Assembly (NCBI RefSeq): GCF_003350005.1
Contig: NZ_QLKS01000005.1
Span: forward strand, 1-64,000
Origin: Psychrobacter proteolyticus
Lineage (GTDB): Bacteria; Pseudomonadota; Gammaproteobacteria; Pseudomonadales; Moraxellaceae
Direction of reading: 5' to 3'
Length of the DNA: 64,000 nt
How positions within the stretch are numbered: the first letter of the stretch is position 1; every line of letters starts with the position of its first letter. Shown piece after piece: positions 50,599 to 60,547 of the stretch. The notes below the pieces were generated by a model that saw only the letters and a list, made by a program, of their open reading frames with translations, was not told the DNA's origin and ran no database searches. Both the position numbers and the translations under genes were made by a program.

Positions 50599-50958
50599 CT
50601 AGTCGCGATCAACCAATTCTACATAAGCCATTGGCGCATTGTCACCATCACGGTAACCGCATTTTACGATACGCAAATAACCACCTGGACGCGTCTGGTA
50701 ACGAGGACCTAACGTGCCAAATAATTTGCCTACCATAGCTTTGCTACGCATACGGCTGAATGCTAAACGACGGTTAGCAACGCTGTCTTCTTTAGCCATA
50801 GTGATCAATGGCTCGGCAACGCGACGTAGTTCTTTAGCTTTTGGTAAAGTTGTTTTGATCAGTTCATGCTCAAATAATGAGTTAGTCATGTTCTGAAACA
50901 TTGCCTTACGATGACTGCCGGTACGACCCAGCTTGACTCCACTCTTACGATGGCGCAT
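50599..50958 (-). CDS. rplQ: 50S ribosomal protein L17
   Basis: 119 residues from the ATG at 50958 (AAGGA nine bases upstream; the TTG two codons earlier is not the start). [21 protein letters not shown] is the standard start and L17 binds 23S rRNA near the exit tunnel. It is the last gene of the alpha operon. Confidence 0.98.
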   Translation of the reverse strand: MRHRKSGVKLGRTGSHRKAMFQNMTNSLFEHELIKTTLPKAKELRRVAEPLITMAKEDSVANRRLAFSRMRSKAMVGKLFGTLGPRYQTRPGGYLRIVKCGYRDGDNAPMAYVELVDRD

Positions 50959-50977
50959 AGTCAAAAATCCTTAAAGT

Positions 50978-51985
50978 TTAACGGCTACGATAAGAAAAGC
51001 GATCATCAACACGTAAATCAGCTGGTGGCCAGTTATCTAGGCGCATACCGAGCTCTAAATCTTTAGACGCTAATACGTCCTTGATTTCTGTCAATGATTT
51101 CTTACCAAGATTTGGGGTTTTTAGAAGTTCAGTCTCTGAACGCTGTACCAAATCACCGATATAGTAAATGTTTTCAGCTTTCAAGCAGTTGGCTGAGCGA
51201 ACCGTTAGTTCAAGATCGTCCACAGGGCGTAATAGCACCGGATCAACCTCTTCTTTCTCTTTCACAGGCTCAGGCGCTTCTTCAGCTTCTAGGTCAACAA
51301 AGATAGAAATCTGTTGTTGTAAAATAGTGGCTGCTTTACGAATTGCTTCTTCTGGATCTATAGTGCCATTAGTTTCAAGCTCAATGATAAGACGATCAAG
51401 ATCAGTACGCTGCTCTACACGAGCGTTCTCAACCTGATAAGCAACACGAAGCACAGGACTAAAACTTGCATCAAGCTTTAAACGTCCAATTGCTTTAGTA
51501 TCACCATCTTCACGGCGCTGGTTTGCTGGCTCATATCCACGACCCATCACTACACGCAAACGCATCTTAAGATGACCACGATCGCTCAATGTACCCAAGA
51601 CCAATTCTGGATTGATGATGTCAACATTGTGCGGCAACGCGATGTCTGCAGCAGTAATAGTGCCTGGACCTTGTTTATCCAAGGTCAAAAATACTTCATT
51701 TTGGTCATGAAGCGTAATTGCTAAGCCTTTTAAGTTCAAAAGCAAATCAAGTACGTCTTCTTGCAGGCCTTCAAGCGTTGAGTATTCATGGTCAACACCA
51801 TCAATCTCAGCTTCAATGACTGCAGCACCAGGTAATGAAGATAACAAGATGCGACGCAGAGCATTACCTAGGGTATGCCCAAAGCCGCGTTCTAACGGTT
51901 CGAGCGTGACTTTCGCAATCGTTTCGTTAACCGTATCCACATTAATGGCATTCGGCGTTAGAAACTCAGTTGCATTTAGCATCAT
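50978..51985 (-). CDS. rpoA: DNA-directed RNA polymerase subunit alpha
   Basis: 335 residues: N-terminal dimerisation domain ([28 protein letters not shown] near 33-60) and C-terminal DNA-binding domain ([37 protein letters not shown] near 250-310). AlphaNTD and CTD are joined by an acid linker ([14 protein letters not shown]). It lies 80 bp after rpsD and 20 bp before rplQ. Confidence 0.99.
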   Translation of the reverse strand: MMLNATEFLTPNAINVDTVNETIAKVTLEPLERGFGHTLGNALRRILLSSLPGAAVIEAEIDGVDHEYSTLEGLQEDVLDLLLNLKGLAITLHDQNEVFLTLDKQGPGTITAADIALPHNVDIINPELVLGTLSDRGHLKMRLRVVMGRGYEPANQRREDGDTKAIGRLKLDASFSPVLRVAYQVENARVEQRTDLDRLIIELETNGTIDPEEAIRKAATILQQQISIFVDLEAEEAPEPVKEKEEVDPVLLRPVDDLELTVRSANCLKAENIYYIGDLVQRSETELLKTPNLGKKSLTEIKDVLASKDLELGMRLDNWPPADLRVDDRFSYRSR

Positions 51986-52065
51986 GATGTCACCTCGATT
52001 TATTAAACTGGTTTAATTAACGTTAATTGCTCAATGCCATTTTCATAACATTGAGCATTACGTCA

Positions 52066-52707
52066 TTACTTAGAGTATAGCTCAACGATCAAGCTTTCGT
52101 TGATTTCAGCAGGTAGATCAATACGATCAGGCGCATGTTTAAACGTGCCTTGTAGTTTGCTGTGGTCAACATCAAGCCATTCTGGAATACCACGTTGTGT
52201 CGCTAATTCGATAGCGTTTTTAATACGTAGTTGTTCGCGAGATTTCTCTTGGATAGCGATGACATCACCATCTTGAAGCTGAATTGAAGGAATGTTCACA
52301 CGAACAAACTCATCACGGCCAGCTTTTTTTACCATAACAGTACGATGACTGACTAGCTGACGTGCTTCTGCGCGAGTTGAGCCAAAGCCCATGCGATATA
52401 CAACGTTATCTAGACGGCTCTCAAGCATTGCTAGTAGGTTTTCACCAGTAGCGCCACGCTTACGAGCAGCTTCTTTATAGTAGTTCGCGAATTGACGCTC
52501 TAGTACACCATAAATACGCTTAACTTTTTGCTTTTCACGCAACTGTAGAGCATATTCTGAGGTCTTGTTACGGCTTACGCCATGCTGACCTGGTGGACGA
52601 CCAGCTTTCTTCGTTTTTACGTCATAAGGTTTAACGCCAGACTTAAGGCCTAAATCCGTACCTTCACGACGTGATAATTTCAGTTTTGGTCCAATATAGC
52701 GGGCCAT
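52066..52707 (-). CDS. rpsD: 30S ribosomal protein S4
   Basis: 213 residues; [19 protein letters not shown] start, S4 RNA-binding domain ([32 protein letters not shown]). It is the zinc-free form (no CxxC). S4 is the assembly protein of the 5' domain of 16S rRNA and in E. coli represses the alpha operon by binding a pseudoknot in its leader. Confidence 0.98.
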   Translation of the reverse strand: MARYIGPKLKLSRREGTDLGLKSGVKPYDVKTKKAGRPPGQHGVSRNKTSEYALQLREKQKVKRIYGVLERQFANYYKEAARKRGATGENLLAMLESRLDNVVYRMGFGSTRAEARQLVSHRTVMVKKAGRDEFVRVNIPSIQLQDGDVIAIQEKSREQLRIKNAIELATQRGIPEWLDVDHSKLQGTFKHAPDRIDLPAEINESLIVELYSK

Positions 52708-52755
52708 TGTTATGTCTCCTATAAGCTTTTAGTATAAAAAGCTTCGTCTTTAATA

Positions 52756-53145
52756 TTAGACGCGGCGCTTTTTCGGCGCACGGCAACCATTGTGTGGGAT
52801 TGGGGTTACATCAGAGATGCTGTTAACTTTATAACCCAATGCACCTAGTGCTCTTACCGCAGACTCACGACCCGGTCCTGGTCCTTTGACCAAAACATCG
52901 ATATTCTTAACACCATATTCTTGGGCCGCTTTACCAGCGACTTCAGCTGCAACCTGAGCTGCGAATGGTGTAGATTTACGTGAACCACGGAAGCCTTGTC
53001 CACCTGAAGTGGCCCAAGCCAATGCATTACCTTGACGATCGGTAATCGTAACAATGGTGTTATTAAAAGACGCATGGATATGGGCAATGCCCTCCGATAC
53101 TGAACGACGAGCCACCTTTTTGCGACTGCGAGTGTCTTTTGCCAT
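52756..53145 (-). CDS. rpsK: 30S ribosomal protein S11
   Basis: 129 residues; [24 protein letters not shown] and [42 protein letters not shown] are the standard blocks. It binds the platform of the 30S subunit. Second gene of the alpha operon, 20 bp after rpsM. Confidence 0.98.
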   Translation of the reverse strand: MAKDTRSRKKVARRSVSEGIAHIHASFNNTIVTITDRQGNALAWATSGGQGFRGSRKSTPFAAQVAAEVAGKAAQEYGVKNIDVLVKGPGPGRESAVRALGALGYKVNSISDVTPIPHNGCRAPKKRRV

Positions 53146-53165
53146 CTTTTAGCTTCCTAAGTTAA

Positions 53166-53522
53166 TTATCTTTTGAGAGGGCGTGTCGGACCCTTACGAG
53201 TACGAGCGTTGTTCTTGGTGTTCTGACCTCTAACTGGTAGGTTACGACGATGACGGATGCCACGGTAACAACCAAGATCAACTAAACGCTTGATGTTCAT
53301 TGAAACTTCACGACGAAGGTCACCTTCAGTCATGTAATTTGCAACTTGTGCACGGATAGCATCTAACTGTGTATCATCTAACTGACTGACTTTAGTAGTA
53401 AGGGCGATGCCAACTGCTTCTAAGATTTTCTGAGCAGTGGTACGACCTACACCAAAGATGTAAGTTAGTGAAATAACAGCATGCTTATTATCCGGAATGT
53501 TTACGCCGGCAATACGAGCCAT
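53166..53522 (-). CDS. rpsM: 30S ribosomal protein S13
   Basis: 118 residues; [22 protein letters not shown] start, [21 protein letters not shown] end, typical for the head protein that touches P-site tRNA. It is the first gene of the alpha operon, with a GGAG box and a structured leader of about 130 bases. Confidence 0.98.
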   Translation of the reverse strand: MARIAGVNIPDNKHAVISLTYIFGVGRTTAQKILEAVGIALTTKVSQLDDTQLDAIRAQVANYMTEGDLRREVSMNIKRLVDLGCYRGIRHRRNLPVRGQNTKNNARTRKGPTRPLKR

Positions 53523-53607
53523 TGATTTCTCTCCATTAAAGAAAAATAAGCGTTATCTAGCGATAAGGCTTTACTCTTCAGATTTGTTGCTGTTAATACT
53601 AGAGCTT

Positions 53608-53651
53608 TTATAGTCATTATCGATGTTTTGACTATAAGTCTGCTCATCGAT
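53608..53651 (-). promoter_or_regulatory. Interleaved inverted repeats in the alpha-operon leader (possible S4 pseudoknot or switch)
   Basis: In minus-strand order: ATCGATG (53651-53645), TTATAGTCA (53637-53629), CATCGAT (53625-53619), TGACTATAA (53616-53608). The first pairs with the third (7 bp) and the second with the fourth (9 bp), the A-B-A'-B' order of an H-type pseudoknot. The loop between third and fourth is only two bases, so the two stems may instead exclude each other. The arrangement lies just downstream of the promoter at 53655-53684. In E. coli, S4 represses this operon through a leader pseudoknot. Confidence 0.55.
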
Positions 53652-53654
53652 TCT

Positions 53655-53684
53655 ATTATAAAAGATTTTGTATAAACACGGCAA
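53655..53684 (-). promoter_or_regulatory. Alpha-operon promoter
   Basis: On the minus strand TTGCCG (53679-53684) is followed after 18 bases by TATAAT (53655-53660), about 130 bp before the rpsM start. It places the start of the alpha transcript just before the interleaved repeats. Confidence 0.65.
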
Positions 53685-53686
53685 GT

Positions 53687-53708
53687 GGCGGATGATATCG
53701 CATCCGCC
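53687..53708. repeat. Perfect GC-rich hairpin between rpmJ and the alpha promoter
   Basis: GGCGGATG (53687-53694) pairs with CATCCGCC (53701-53708) over a 6-base loop. On the minus strand no T run follows, so it is not a classical terminator for rpmJ; it may stop RNA decay or mark the end of spc. Confidence 0.7.
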
Positions 53709-53769
53709 GTTATTTTTCAAGTATTAATTTAATTAGCAGTGAAAACTAAACGTTTTCTAATACTAAAGA

Positions 53770-53886
53770 TTAACCTTGACGTTGCTTGTGGCGAGGTTCT
53801 GCTGTACAAATAATATGTACACGGCCTTTACGGCGCACAACTTTACAGCTACCACAAATCTTTTTAACTGATGCTTGAACTTTCAT
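53770..53886 (-). CDS. rpmJ: 50S ribosomal protein L36
   Basis: 38 residues (start at the ATG ending at 53886), the usual L36 length; the zinc site C11-x2-C14, C27 and H33 is complete, so this is the zinc (C+) form. It follows secY by 31 bp, the usual end of the spc operon. Confidence 0.97.
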   Translation of the reverse strand: MKVQASVKKICGSCKVVRRKGRVHIICTAEPRHKQRQG

Positions 53887-53917
53887 AGCATGCTCCTTGA
53901 AATATCGTACCGCTCAT

Positions 53918-55264
53918 TTAAGGTTGAGTGGGCGATTGAATTAACGTCTGATCATGATATTGATGGGTCATCAAATGCGCTTGAATCTGCGAGATGAAGT
54001 CCATTACCACAACCACCATAATCAGTAAAGACGTACCACCGAGTTGAAACGGCACACCAAACGATGACTGGACGACCATTGGCATTAAACAAATAACCGT
54101 CATATACATCGCGCCAATAAAGGTCAGTCGGTTTAATACATGATCGAGGTAACGCTGAGTTTGTTGTCCTGGGCGAATACCTGGGATATACGCACCACTA
54201 CGTTTAAGGTTCTCTGCTACTTCACGCGGACTAAATACCAATGCCGTATAAAAATAACAGAAGAAGATAATCATTGCGCCGAACAGTACTAAATATAGCG
54301 GCTGTCCTGGAGACAGTACCAATGCCATATTCTGAAGTATTTTCTGTACAAAGGTAGGATCAGTCGATTGACCAACCCACTGCCCTAAACTTGCAGGAAA
54401 CAATAACAAAGAACTGGCAAAAATAGCTGGGATAACCCCTGCCATATTTAGCTTAAGCGGCAAATGTGATTGCTGCTGAGCATAAATTTTGCGACCTTGT
54501 TGCTGTTTTTGAGCATAGTTCACAGGAACACGGCGTTGAGCACGTTCAATATAAACGATACCCGCAGTAACCGCGATACCTAGCAGTACAAAAATAAATA
54601 GCACAATCAAGTTCATCTGACCTTGATTGACCTGTTCAATAGACTGCGAAATCATACCTGGCGTACCAGCCACAATACTCGCAAAAATGAGCATTGAAAT
54701 ACCATTACCTACGCCACGTTCTGTAATCTGCTCACCAAGCCACATTAAGAACATTGCGCCTGCTACTAAAGAAGTAACAGCTGGAATATAAAAGGTAAGA
54801 CCAGTAGATAAAGTAAGGTTTTGGCTGATTAAGCCGGCACACATTCCTAATGACTGTACTAGTGCTAAAGCAAGCGTTCCCTGACGGGTGTACTTGTTTA
54901 GCTTGCGTCGTCCCGCTTCACCTTCTTTTTTGAGGGCTTCAAGCGATGGCAATACTGCAGACATCATCTGTACGATAATCGATGCTGAGATATATGGCAT
55001 AATACCAAGTGCCATAATGGACATACGCTCTAGCGCACCACCTGAGAACATATTAAACATGCTCAAAATGGTGTTTTCGTTGCGCGAAAACAGATCAGCC
55101 AAGTTAACTGGGTTGATACCCGGAACTGGAATATGTGACCCTAAACGATAAACAATCAATGCGCCGATTAAAAATAATAAACGCGTCCATAGCTCATCAT
55201 ACTTACGTATAAATGCGAATGGATTAAGCGGTATACCAGCCGATGACATTGATTGTTTTGACAC
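53918..55264 (-). CDS. secY: Protein translocase subunit SecY
   Basis: 448 residues with ten transmembrane helices, the channel of the Sec translocon. I place the start at a GTG (55264) with GGAG seven bases upstream, right after the rplO stop; a longer frame from 55315 would overlap rplO by 47 bp. The core reads [24 protein letters not shown], then [12 protein letters not shown], and [18 protein letters not shown] ([15 protein letters not shown]) helix 5. It lies between rplO and rpmJ in the spc operon. Confidence 0.96.
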   Translation of the reverse strand: MSKQSMSSAGIPLNPFAFIRKYDELWTRLLFLIGALIVYRLGSHIPVPGINPVNLADLFSRNENTILSMFNMFSGGALERMSIMALGIMPYISASIIVQMMSAVLPSLEALKKEGEAGRRKLNKYTRQGTLALALVQSLGMCAGLISQNLTLSTGLTFYIPAVTSLVAGAMFLMWLGEQITERGVGNGISMLIFASIVAGTPGMISQSIEQVNQGQMNLIVLFIFVLLGIAVTAGIVYIERAQRRVPVNYAQKQQQGRKIYAQQQSHLPLKLNMAGVIPAIFASSLLLFPASLGQWVGQSTDPTFVQKILQNMALVLSPGQPLYLVLFGAMIIFFCYFYTALVFSPREVAENLKRSGAYIPGIRPGQQTQRYLDHVLNRLTFIGAMYMTVICLMPMVVQSSFGVPFQLGGTSLLIMVVVVMDFISQIQAHLMTHQYHDQTLIQSPTQP

Positions 55265-55268
55265 GTTA

Positions 55269-55709
55269 CTACTCCTCGATGCTACCACCAGCAGCTTCGA
55301 TAGCTTGCTTAGCACCTTTAGTCACTTTAATACCTTTGAAAGTATAAGCTTTAGTGACTTCGCCTGATAGCATTACACGAGCACGTTTCATATCGTGACG
55401 GATAAGGTTAGCAGCTTTAAGTGTTTCAAGGCTAACTACATCGCCTTCAATTTTATTCAGTTCAGAAAGACGTACTTCAGCAGTCTTCATAGCCAGTTTA
55501 CTGGTAAAACCAAATTTTGGTAGACGACGATATAGAGGCATCTGACCACCTTCAAATCCTGAGCGAATGCTAGAACCTGAACGAGATTTCTGACCTTTTA
55601 CACCACGACCACCAGTCTTACCAAGACCTGAACCGATACCACGACCACGACGTTGGGCAGTTTTCTTTGCGCCAACACCTGGTGATAATTCATTTAATCT
55701 AAGACCCAT
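55269..55709 (-). CDS. rplO: 50S ribosomal protein L15
   Basis: 146 residues; [32 protein letters not shown] start and GQKSRSG motif. It organises 23S rRNA. Its ATG shares one base with the stop of rpmD (TAATG). Confidence 0.98.
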   Translation of the reverse strand: MGLRLNELSPGVGAKKTAQRRGRGIGSGLGKTGGRGVKGQKSRSGSSIRSGFEGGQMPLYRRLPKFGFTSKLAMKTAEVRLSELNKIEGDVVSLETLKAANLIRHDMKRARVMLSGEVTKAYTFKGIKVTKGAKQAIEAAGGSIEE

Positions 55710-55888
55710 TACGCTTCCTCCACTTTTACCATGTAGTTAACGCGATTGACCATACCACGAGTCGAAGGAGTATCTTCTACTACTACAGTATGATTAATAC
55801 GGCGTAAACCCAATCCTTTCAAGCTCGCTTTGTGGCTCTTTAGGCGATGGGCACCCGATTTAAATTGAGTGACTTTCATTTTTTTCAT
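55709..55888 (-). CDS. rpmD: 50S ribosomal protein L30
   Basis: 59 residues from the ATG at 55888 (or three codons later, at 55879): [19 protein letters not shown], then [28 protein letters not shown], the standard L30 body. It lies 20 bp after rpsE and overlaps rplO by one base. Confidence 0.96.
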   Translation of the reverse strand: MKKMKVTQFKSGAHRLKSHKASLKGLGLRRINHTVVVEDTPSTRGMVNRVNYMVKVEEA

Positions 55889-55908
55889 CGTAACTCACCT
55901 AGTCTAAG

Positions 55909-56424
55909 TTAACCCAAGATTTCGTCTACAGATTTACCACGTTTAGCTGCCATCTTCTCTGGAGTTGACATATCACGTAAACCGTTAAACGTTGCGCGAA
56001 CAACGTTAGCAGTATTGGTAGAACCATAACATTTAGTCAAAACATCTTTGACACCAGCAACTTCTAATACAGCACGCATTGCGCCACCAGCGATTACGCC
56101 AGTACCTTCAGATGCAGGTTGCATATAGACTTTACTAGCACCATGACGTGCTTTGATTGGATGATGCAAAGTTGCATCATTTAGCTCAACAGTAATCATA
56201 TTACGTTTGGCAGCTTCTAGTGCTTTTTGGATAGCAGCTGGCACTTCACGTGCTTTACCACGACCAAAACCTACACGACCATTGCCATCGCCCACTACAG
56301 TCAATGCAGTGAAAGAGAAAATACGACCACCTTTAACAACTTTCGCTACGCGATCAACGGTAACTAAGCGTTCTACTAGACCGTCAGTCTGTTCATTTTT
56401 ATCATTTTTATCATTTCTAGCCAT
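55909..56424 (-). CDS. rpsE: 30S ribosomal protein S5
   Basis: 171 residues; double-stranded RNA-binding N-terminal part ([39 protein letters not shown]) and C-terminal [11 protein letters not shown] end. The N-terminus has a short Asp/Lys/Asn repeat (DKNDKNEQ). It lies 2 bp after rplR. Confidence 0.98.
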   Translation of the reverse strand: MARNDKNDKNEQTDGLVERLVTVDRVAKVVKGGRIFSFTALTVVGDGNGRVGFGRGKAREVPAAIQKALEAAKRNMITVELNDATLHHPIKARHGASKVYMQPASEGTGVIAGGAMRAVLEVAGVKDVLTKCYGSTNTANVVRATFNGLRDMSTPEKMAAKRGKSVDEILG

Positions 56425-56426
56425 GA

Positions 56427-56777
56427 TTAAAACTCCAATCCGTTTTCGCGAGCAGCTTCTGCTAAAGCTTTAACTCGACCATGATATTTGAAACCACTAC
56501 GGTCAAAGGCAACTTTAGTAATGCCAGCTGCTTTTGCGCGTTCTGCGATCATTTGGCCTACAGACGTTGCTGAATCAGCATTACCAGTCGCGCCTGAACG
56601 CAAGCTGCTGTCTAAGGTAGATGCCTGAGCAATCACTTCACCACCATTTGGAGAGATAATCTGGGCATAAATATGTTTTGACGTGCGGTTAACCGTTAAG
56701 CGATGAACGCCTAAGAAACGGATATGCGCGCGTGTTTTCTTAGCTCGACGCAGACGAGCTGCTTTTTTATCAAACAT
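56427..56777 (-). CDS. rplR: 50S ribosomal protein L18
   Basis: 116 residues; [21 protein letters not shown] start and [26 protein letters not shown] end are typical. It binds 5S rRNA. It lies 11 bp after rplF and is followed 2 bp later by rpsE. Confidence 0.98.
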   Translation of the reverse strand: MFDKKAARLRRAKKTRAHIRFLGVHRLTVNRTSKHIYAQIISPNGGEVIAQASTLDSSLRSGATGNADSATSVGQMIAERAKAAGITKVAFDRSGFKYHGRVKALAEAARENGLEF

Positions 56778-56788
56778 TTCAACTCACC

Positions 56789-57322
56789 TTATTTTTTCTT
56801 AGCTTCTTTGCGAATCACATGCTCGTCACTATAACGAATACCTTTACCTTTGTAAGGTTCAGGTGGGCGGAAACCACGGATGTTGGCGGCTGCTTGACCA
56901 AGCTGCTGTTTATTGTTTGATTTCAAAACAATTTCAGTTTGCGTTGGCGTTTCAGCTGACACACCTTCAGGTAACGTGTACTCTACTGGATGAGAATAAC
57001 CAACGTTCAAGGTTACCTTGTTACCAGTAACTTGCGCGCGATAACCAACACCAATTAACTGAAGACGTCTTTCAAAGCCTTCGTTTACGCCAGTAACATA
57101 GTTGTTAACAAGAGCGCGCATAGTGCCAGTGTGCATCATAGCTTCTTTTGAATCGACTGTAGGTGAGAAAATGATAGCATCATCTTCCTGTTTCAGCTCG
57201 ACCAATTCATGCAGGCGTAAAGACAGAGAACCGTTCTTGCCTTTAACTTCGACCTGCCGATCGTTCAAAGTAACGCTTACGCCGTTTGGCAGCGTCACTG
57301 GGGCTTTAGCCACACGAGACAT
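56789..57322 (-). CDS. rplF: 50S ribosomal protein L6
   Basis: 177 residues; [34 protein letters not shown] start and [19 protein letters not shown] end. Its ribosome-binding AGGA lies in the 12-base palindrome AGGAATATTCCT (57323-57334) directly before the ATG. It is preceded by 176 non-coding bases after rpsH, a break not usual in the spc operon. Confidence 0.98.
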   Translation of the reverse strand: MSRVAKAPVTLPNGVSVTLNDRQVEVKGKNGSLSLRLHELVELKQEDDAIIFSPTVDSKEAMMHTGTMRALVNNYVTGVNEGFERRLQLIGVGYRAQVTGNKVTLNVGYSHPVEYTLPEGVSAETPTQTEIVLKSNNKQQLGQAAANIRGFRPPEPYKGKGIRYSDEHVIRKEAKKK

Positions 57323-57334
57323 AGGAATATTCCT
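57323..57334 (-). promoter_or_regulatory. Palindrome containing the rplF ribosome-binding site
   Basis: AGGAATATTCCT is a perfect 12-base palindrome whose AGGA is the ribosome-binding site of rplF. As RNA it can pair AGGA with UCCU over a 4-base loop and so hide the site, a possible translational control point. Confidence 0.5.
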
Positions 57335-57365
57335 TAAAAAATTTAACTTCTTTATATTAGCGAAA

Positions 57366-57395
57366 AAACTAACAGGCTAAAAAGCGTGTTAGTTT
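57366..57395 (-). terminator. Terminator-like hairpin inside the spc operon
   Basis: On the minus strand AAACTAACA (57395-57387) pairs with TGTTAGTTT (57374-57366) over a 12-base loop and is followed by TTT and CG (six T in all, part of the stem). It lies between rpsH and rplF, about 105 bp past the rpsH stop and 44 bp before rplF. It could act as an attenuator rather than a full stop, because the genes after it are essential. Confidence 0.55.
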
Positions 57396-57498
57396 AGCAT
57401 AGTTGACTGTGTTAGACATCTATCAATTCGAAATAATTTAATATTACTCAATCAATAGAAGCCTAACAACTATCAAATAGACTTCATCGTCGTATAGC

Positions 57499-57897
57499 TT
57501 ACGCTACAAATGCAACGATTTCACCACCGATACCAGCAGCGCGTGCAGCACGATCGCTCATGATACCTTGGCTAGTAGATACGATAGCAACACCCATACC
57601 TTGCTTAACAGTAGGGATAGCGTCTTTACCGCGGAACTGGCGTAAACCAGGACGGCTATAACGTTGGATAGTTTCGATGACAGCACGGCCTTCGAAATAT
57701 TTCAATTCAATAGTAAGGGTTGCTTTGTTGTTTTCTTCTTCAGCAACAACAGCGCTAGCCACATAACCTTCGCTAACTAGTAAATCAGCAATTGATTTAC
57801 GTAATTTAGAGCTCGGCATTGCTACCGATACTTTGTTAGCCATTTGTGCGTTACGGATACGGGTTAGCATATCCCCAACGGTATCTTGCATACTCAT
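57499..57897 (-). CDS. rpsH: 30S ribosomal protein S8
   Basis: 132 residues; [22 protein letters not shown] start, [21 protein letters not shown] middle, [31 protein letters not shown] end. In E. coli S8 represses the spc operon by binding its own mRNA near rplE. AAGGAG lies seven bases before the ATG. Confidence 0.98.
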   Translation of the reverse strand: MSMQDTVGDMLTRIRNAQMANKVSVAMPSSKLRKSIADLLVSEGYVASAVVAEEENNKATLTIELKYFEGRAVIETIQRYSRPGLRQFRGKDAIPTVKQGMGVAIVSTSQGIMSDRAARAAGIGGEIVAFVA

Positions 57898-57908
57898 ATA
57901 GTTACTCC

Positions 57909-58214
57909 TTACCAGCTTGCTTTACGAACACCAGGCACATCGCCTTGCATGACACGCTCACGCAGCATATTGCGTGACAAGCCAAACTTGCGGAAGTAAC
58001 CGTGAGGACGACCGGTGATAGCACAACGATTACGCAGACGTACTGGTGATGAGTTGCGTGGAAGAGCTTGTAGCTCTAACATCGCTTCCATACGAGTTTC
58101 GTCACTTGCAGTCATATCACTGATAGTTTCTTTTAGCTTGATACGCTTTTCAGCATATTTAGCAACCATTTTTTCGCGCTTTAATTCGCGGTTAATCATG
58201 CTCTTCTTTGCCAT
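57909..58214 (-). CDS. rpsN: 30S ribosomal protein S14
   Basis: 101 residues, the long zinc-free (C-) type; [24 protein letters not shown] start and [23 protein letters not shown] body. It lies 11 bp before rpsH and 12 bp after rplE. Confidence 0.98.
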   Translation of the reverse strand: MAKKSMINRELKREKMVAKYAEKRIKLKETISDMTASDETRMEAMLELQALPRNSSPVRLRNRCAITGRPHGYFRKFGLSRNMLRERVMQGDVPGVRKASW

Positions 58215-58226
58215 AACGTCTTTACC

Positions 58227-58763
58227 TTATTTAAATGGGAAGCCGAATGCTTTAAGCAACGCACGACCTTCTTCATCAGATTGAGCTGACGTGGTGATTG
58301 TCACATCCATACCACGGATACGATCAATCTTGTCAAAATCTACTTCTGGGAATACGATTTGTTCTTTGATACCCAATGAGTAGTTACCACGTCCGTCAAA
58401 GGCTTTAGGTGAAAAACCGCGGAAATCACGAATACGAGGAATTGCAATGGCAACGAGACGATCTAAAAATTCGTACATTTGCTCACCGCGTAGCGTTACT
58501 TTACAGCCAATTGGCCATTCTTCACGAATCTTAAAGCCAGCAACTGATTTACGCGCTTTGGTGACAACAGGTTTTTGACCAGCAATCGCGGTCATATCAG
58601 CTACAGCACCTTCCAACAATTTCTTGTCTTGAGACGCGCCGCCTACACCCATGTTAAGTGTGATTTTAGTGATTTTAGGCACTTGCATCACATTTGCCAA
58701 ACCAAGCTCTTCTTTGATTTGCTGCTTTAGTTCATCGTTATATAAAGATTTTAATCTTGCCAT
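58227..58763 (-). CDS. rplE: 50S ribosomal protein L5
   Basis: 178 residues from the ATG at 58763, the usual MARLKSLY start (an ATG two codons before is closer to AAGGG and could be used). [22 protein letters not shown] ([18 protein letters not shown]) block and 5S rRNA-binding body with [22 protein letters not shown]. It binds 5S rRNA. Confidence 0.97.
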   Translation of the reverse strand: MARLKSLYNDELKQQIKEELGLANVMQVPKITKITLNMGVGGASQDKKLLEGAVADMTAIAGQKPVVTKARKSVAGFKIREEWPIGCKVTLRGEQMYEFLDRLVAIAIPRIRDFRGFSPKAFDGRGNYSLGIKEQIVFPEVDFDKIDRIRGMDVTITTSAQSDEEGRALLKAFGFPFK

Positions 58764-58784
58764 TACCATTACACCCTTAGTGTC

Positions 58785-59102
58785 TTACGCAGTCGCCACT
58801 ACTTCACCGCTTGAACGATAGACGCGTTGTTTCTTGCCGTCTTCGCCAAACTGATAAGTAATACGGTCTGCTTTTTGGGTTTGCGCATTTAAGATTGCGA
58901 CATTTGAGATATGCAGAAAAGCTTCTTGCTTAAGAATGCCACCTTCAACGCCAGTTGCCTGATTTGGCTTCTGATGTTTGGTAACAATGTTAATGCCTTC
59001 AACTTTAATACGATCGTTTTTTACAGCTTGTACAGTACCTTGCTTGCCTTTGTCTTTCCCAGCAATCACGATAACTGTATCGCCTTTACGTAATTTTGAC
59101 AT
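58785..59102 (-). CDS. rplX: 50S ribosomal protein L24
   Basis: 105 residues; KOW motif KGDTVIVIAGKDKGKQGTV near the start. It starts assembly of the large subunit. It lies 8 bp after rplN and 21 bp before rplE. Confidence 0.98.
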   Translation of the reverse strand: MSKLRKGDTVIVIAGKDKGKQGTVQAVKNDRIKVEGINIVTKHQKPNQATGVEGGILKQEAFLHISNVAILNAQTQKADRITYQFGEDGKKQRVYRSSGEVVATA

Positions 59103-59110
59103 GGATTACC

Positions 59111-59479
59111 TCACAATACTTCTGGTGCTAGTGATACAATTTTCATAAACTGATCACCACGTAGTTCACGAGTTACCGGTCCAAAAATACGAGTTGCAAT
59201 CGGCGCTTTGTTTTGGTTCAACAATACCGCAGCATTGTCATCAAAACGTAACACAGAACCATCAGGGCGACGAACGCCTTTTTTGGTACGTACAACTACT
59301 GCATTCATCACGTCGCCTTTTTTAACACGACCACGCGGAATGGCTTCTTTAACCGTTACTTTAATAATGTCGCCAACTGATGCATAACGACGATGAGAAC
59401 CACCCAGTACTTTAATGCACTGAACTCTTCTTGCACCGCTATTGTCTGCAACTTCCAGCATTGACTCAACCTGAATCAT
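59111..59479 (-). CDS. rplN: 50S ribosomal protein L14
   Basis: 122 residues from the ATG at 59479 (GGAG seven bases upstream), the normal L14 length; the frame remains open 23 codons further but that is leader sequence. [28 protein letters not shown] start. It is the first gene of the spc operon. Confidence 0.98.
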   Translation of the reverse strand: MIQVESMLEVADNSGARRVQCIKVLGGSHRRYASVGDIIKVTVKEAIPRGRVKKGDVMNAVVVRTKKGVRRPDGSVLRFDDNAAVLLNQNKAPIATRIFGPVTRELRGDQFMKIVSLAPEVL

Positions 59480-59661
59480 AGCGTTACTCCACACGTATGA
59501 GCAATAAAAACCAGTTGCTGCCGCTAGCACAGTATGAGTAGACGGCATTTTAATATAAATAACCGCGACTTACTCTTAATGTGAGTGATATACGCTCGGC
59601 GCAATCAGCATCCTTAAAAAGGCGGCTATTTTAACAGCTTCTGGCTTTTAATGCAATTTAC
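59480..59661 (-). promoter_or_regulatory. spc operon promoter and leader
   Basis: On the minus strand TTGCAT (59651-59656) and TAAAAT (59628-59633) are separated by 17 bases, about 150 bp upstream of the rplN start. This is the place of the spc promoter in E. coli. The rest of the 182-base gap is leader. No terminator with a clear T run is seen after rpsQ, so S10 transcripts may read through. Confidence 0.65.
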
Positions 59662-59937
59662 TTAGATTTTTTCTACTTTTTCAACCACATCAACCAAAGT
59701 CCAAGACTTGGTTTTTGAGATTGGACGCGTTTCTTTGATACGGACAAGATCGCCTTGTTGGCAAACATTATTCTCATCATGTGCTTTGATTTTTGTAGAA
59801 CGACGAAGCTGCTTGCCATACAAAGGATGACGAACCAGACGCTCAATCAAAACTGTGATGGACTTATCCATCTTGTCGCTAACAACTCGACCTGTCAATA
59901 CGCTAGCATTGGTAGTTGTTTGATTGTTATCGCTCAT
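59662..59937 (-). CDS. rpsQ: 30S ribosomal protein S17
   Basis: 91 residues; [28 protein letters not shown] is the conserved block, with an N-terminal Asn/Thr-rich extension of about 12 residues. Its ATG overlaps the rpmC stop by 4 bp. Last gene of the S10 operon. Confidence 0.97.
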   Translation of the reverse strand: MSDNNQTTTNASVLTGRVVSDKMDKSITVLIERLVRHPLYGKQLRRSTKIKAHDENNVCQQGDLVRIKETRPISKTKSWTLVDVVEKVEKI

Positions 59938-60131
59938 GAGTCGCCTCGTTGTTTCTCGTTAATCAAAGTCTGAAGCTGAGCAATCGTGCGACGATTGTCA
60001 CGTACTTCATGGGTATTACCCAACTGACCAGTTGCTTTAGCCATACGAATACGGAAAGCATCAAGTTGCTTTTCATCAAGTAACTGGGTCAGTTCTTCTA
60101 ATGATTTATCACGTAATTCACTGATCTTCAT
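59934..60131 (-). CDS. rpmC: 50S ribosomal protein L29
   Basis: 65 residues, helical; [37 protein letters not shown] is standard. It shares one base with the rplP stop and overlaps rpsQ by 4 bp. Confidence 0.97.
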   Translation of the reverse strand: MKISELRDKSLEELTQLLDEKQLDAFRIRMAKATGQLGNTHEVRDNRRTIAQLQTLINEKQRGDS

Positions 60132-60544
60132 TACATTATCGTCCGCTTAACAATGGTAGTTTTAAAGGGCAGTTTTGCTGCAGCAAGCGTGAAAGCTTCA
60201 CGTGCAAGCTCTTCTGGTACCCCTTCAATTTCATATAGCACTTTACCAGGTTTGATTTCGCATACCCAATATTCTACTGGACCTTTACCTTTACCCATAC
60301 GTACTTCTAATGGTTTGTTGGTAATCGGTTTGTCAGGGAATACACGAATCCAAATCTTACCGCCACGCTTAATTTTACGAGTGATGGTACGACGTGCTGC
60401 TTCGATTTGACGAGCTGTCATACGACCACGCGTCAATGATTTTAGACCAATTTGTCCGAATGCAACGGTGCTTCCACGATGAGCTAGCCCAGTGTTACGA
60501 CCTTTGTGCATTTTACGAAACTTGGTACGTTTTGGCTGTAACAT
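60131..60544 (-). CDS. rplP: 50S ribosomal protein L16
   Basis: 137 residues; [25 protein letters not shown] start and the [10 protein letters not shown] end; binds near the A and P sites. It lies 3 bp after rpsC. Confidence 0.98.
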   Translation of the reverse strand: MLQPKRTKFRKMHKGRNTGLAHRGSTVAFGQIGLKSLTRGRMTARQIEAARRTITRKIKRGGKIWIRVFPDKPITNKPLEVRMGKGKGPVEYWVCEIKPGKVLYEIEGVPEELAREAFTLAAAKLPFKTTIVKRTIM

Positions 60545-60547
60545 AGT

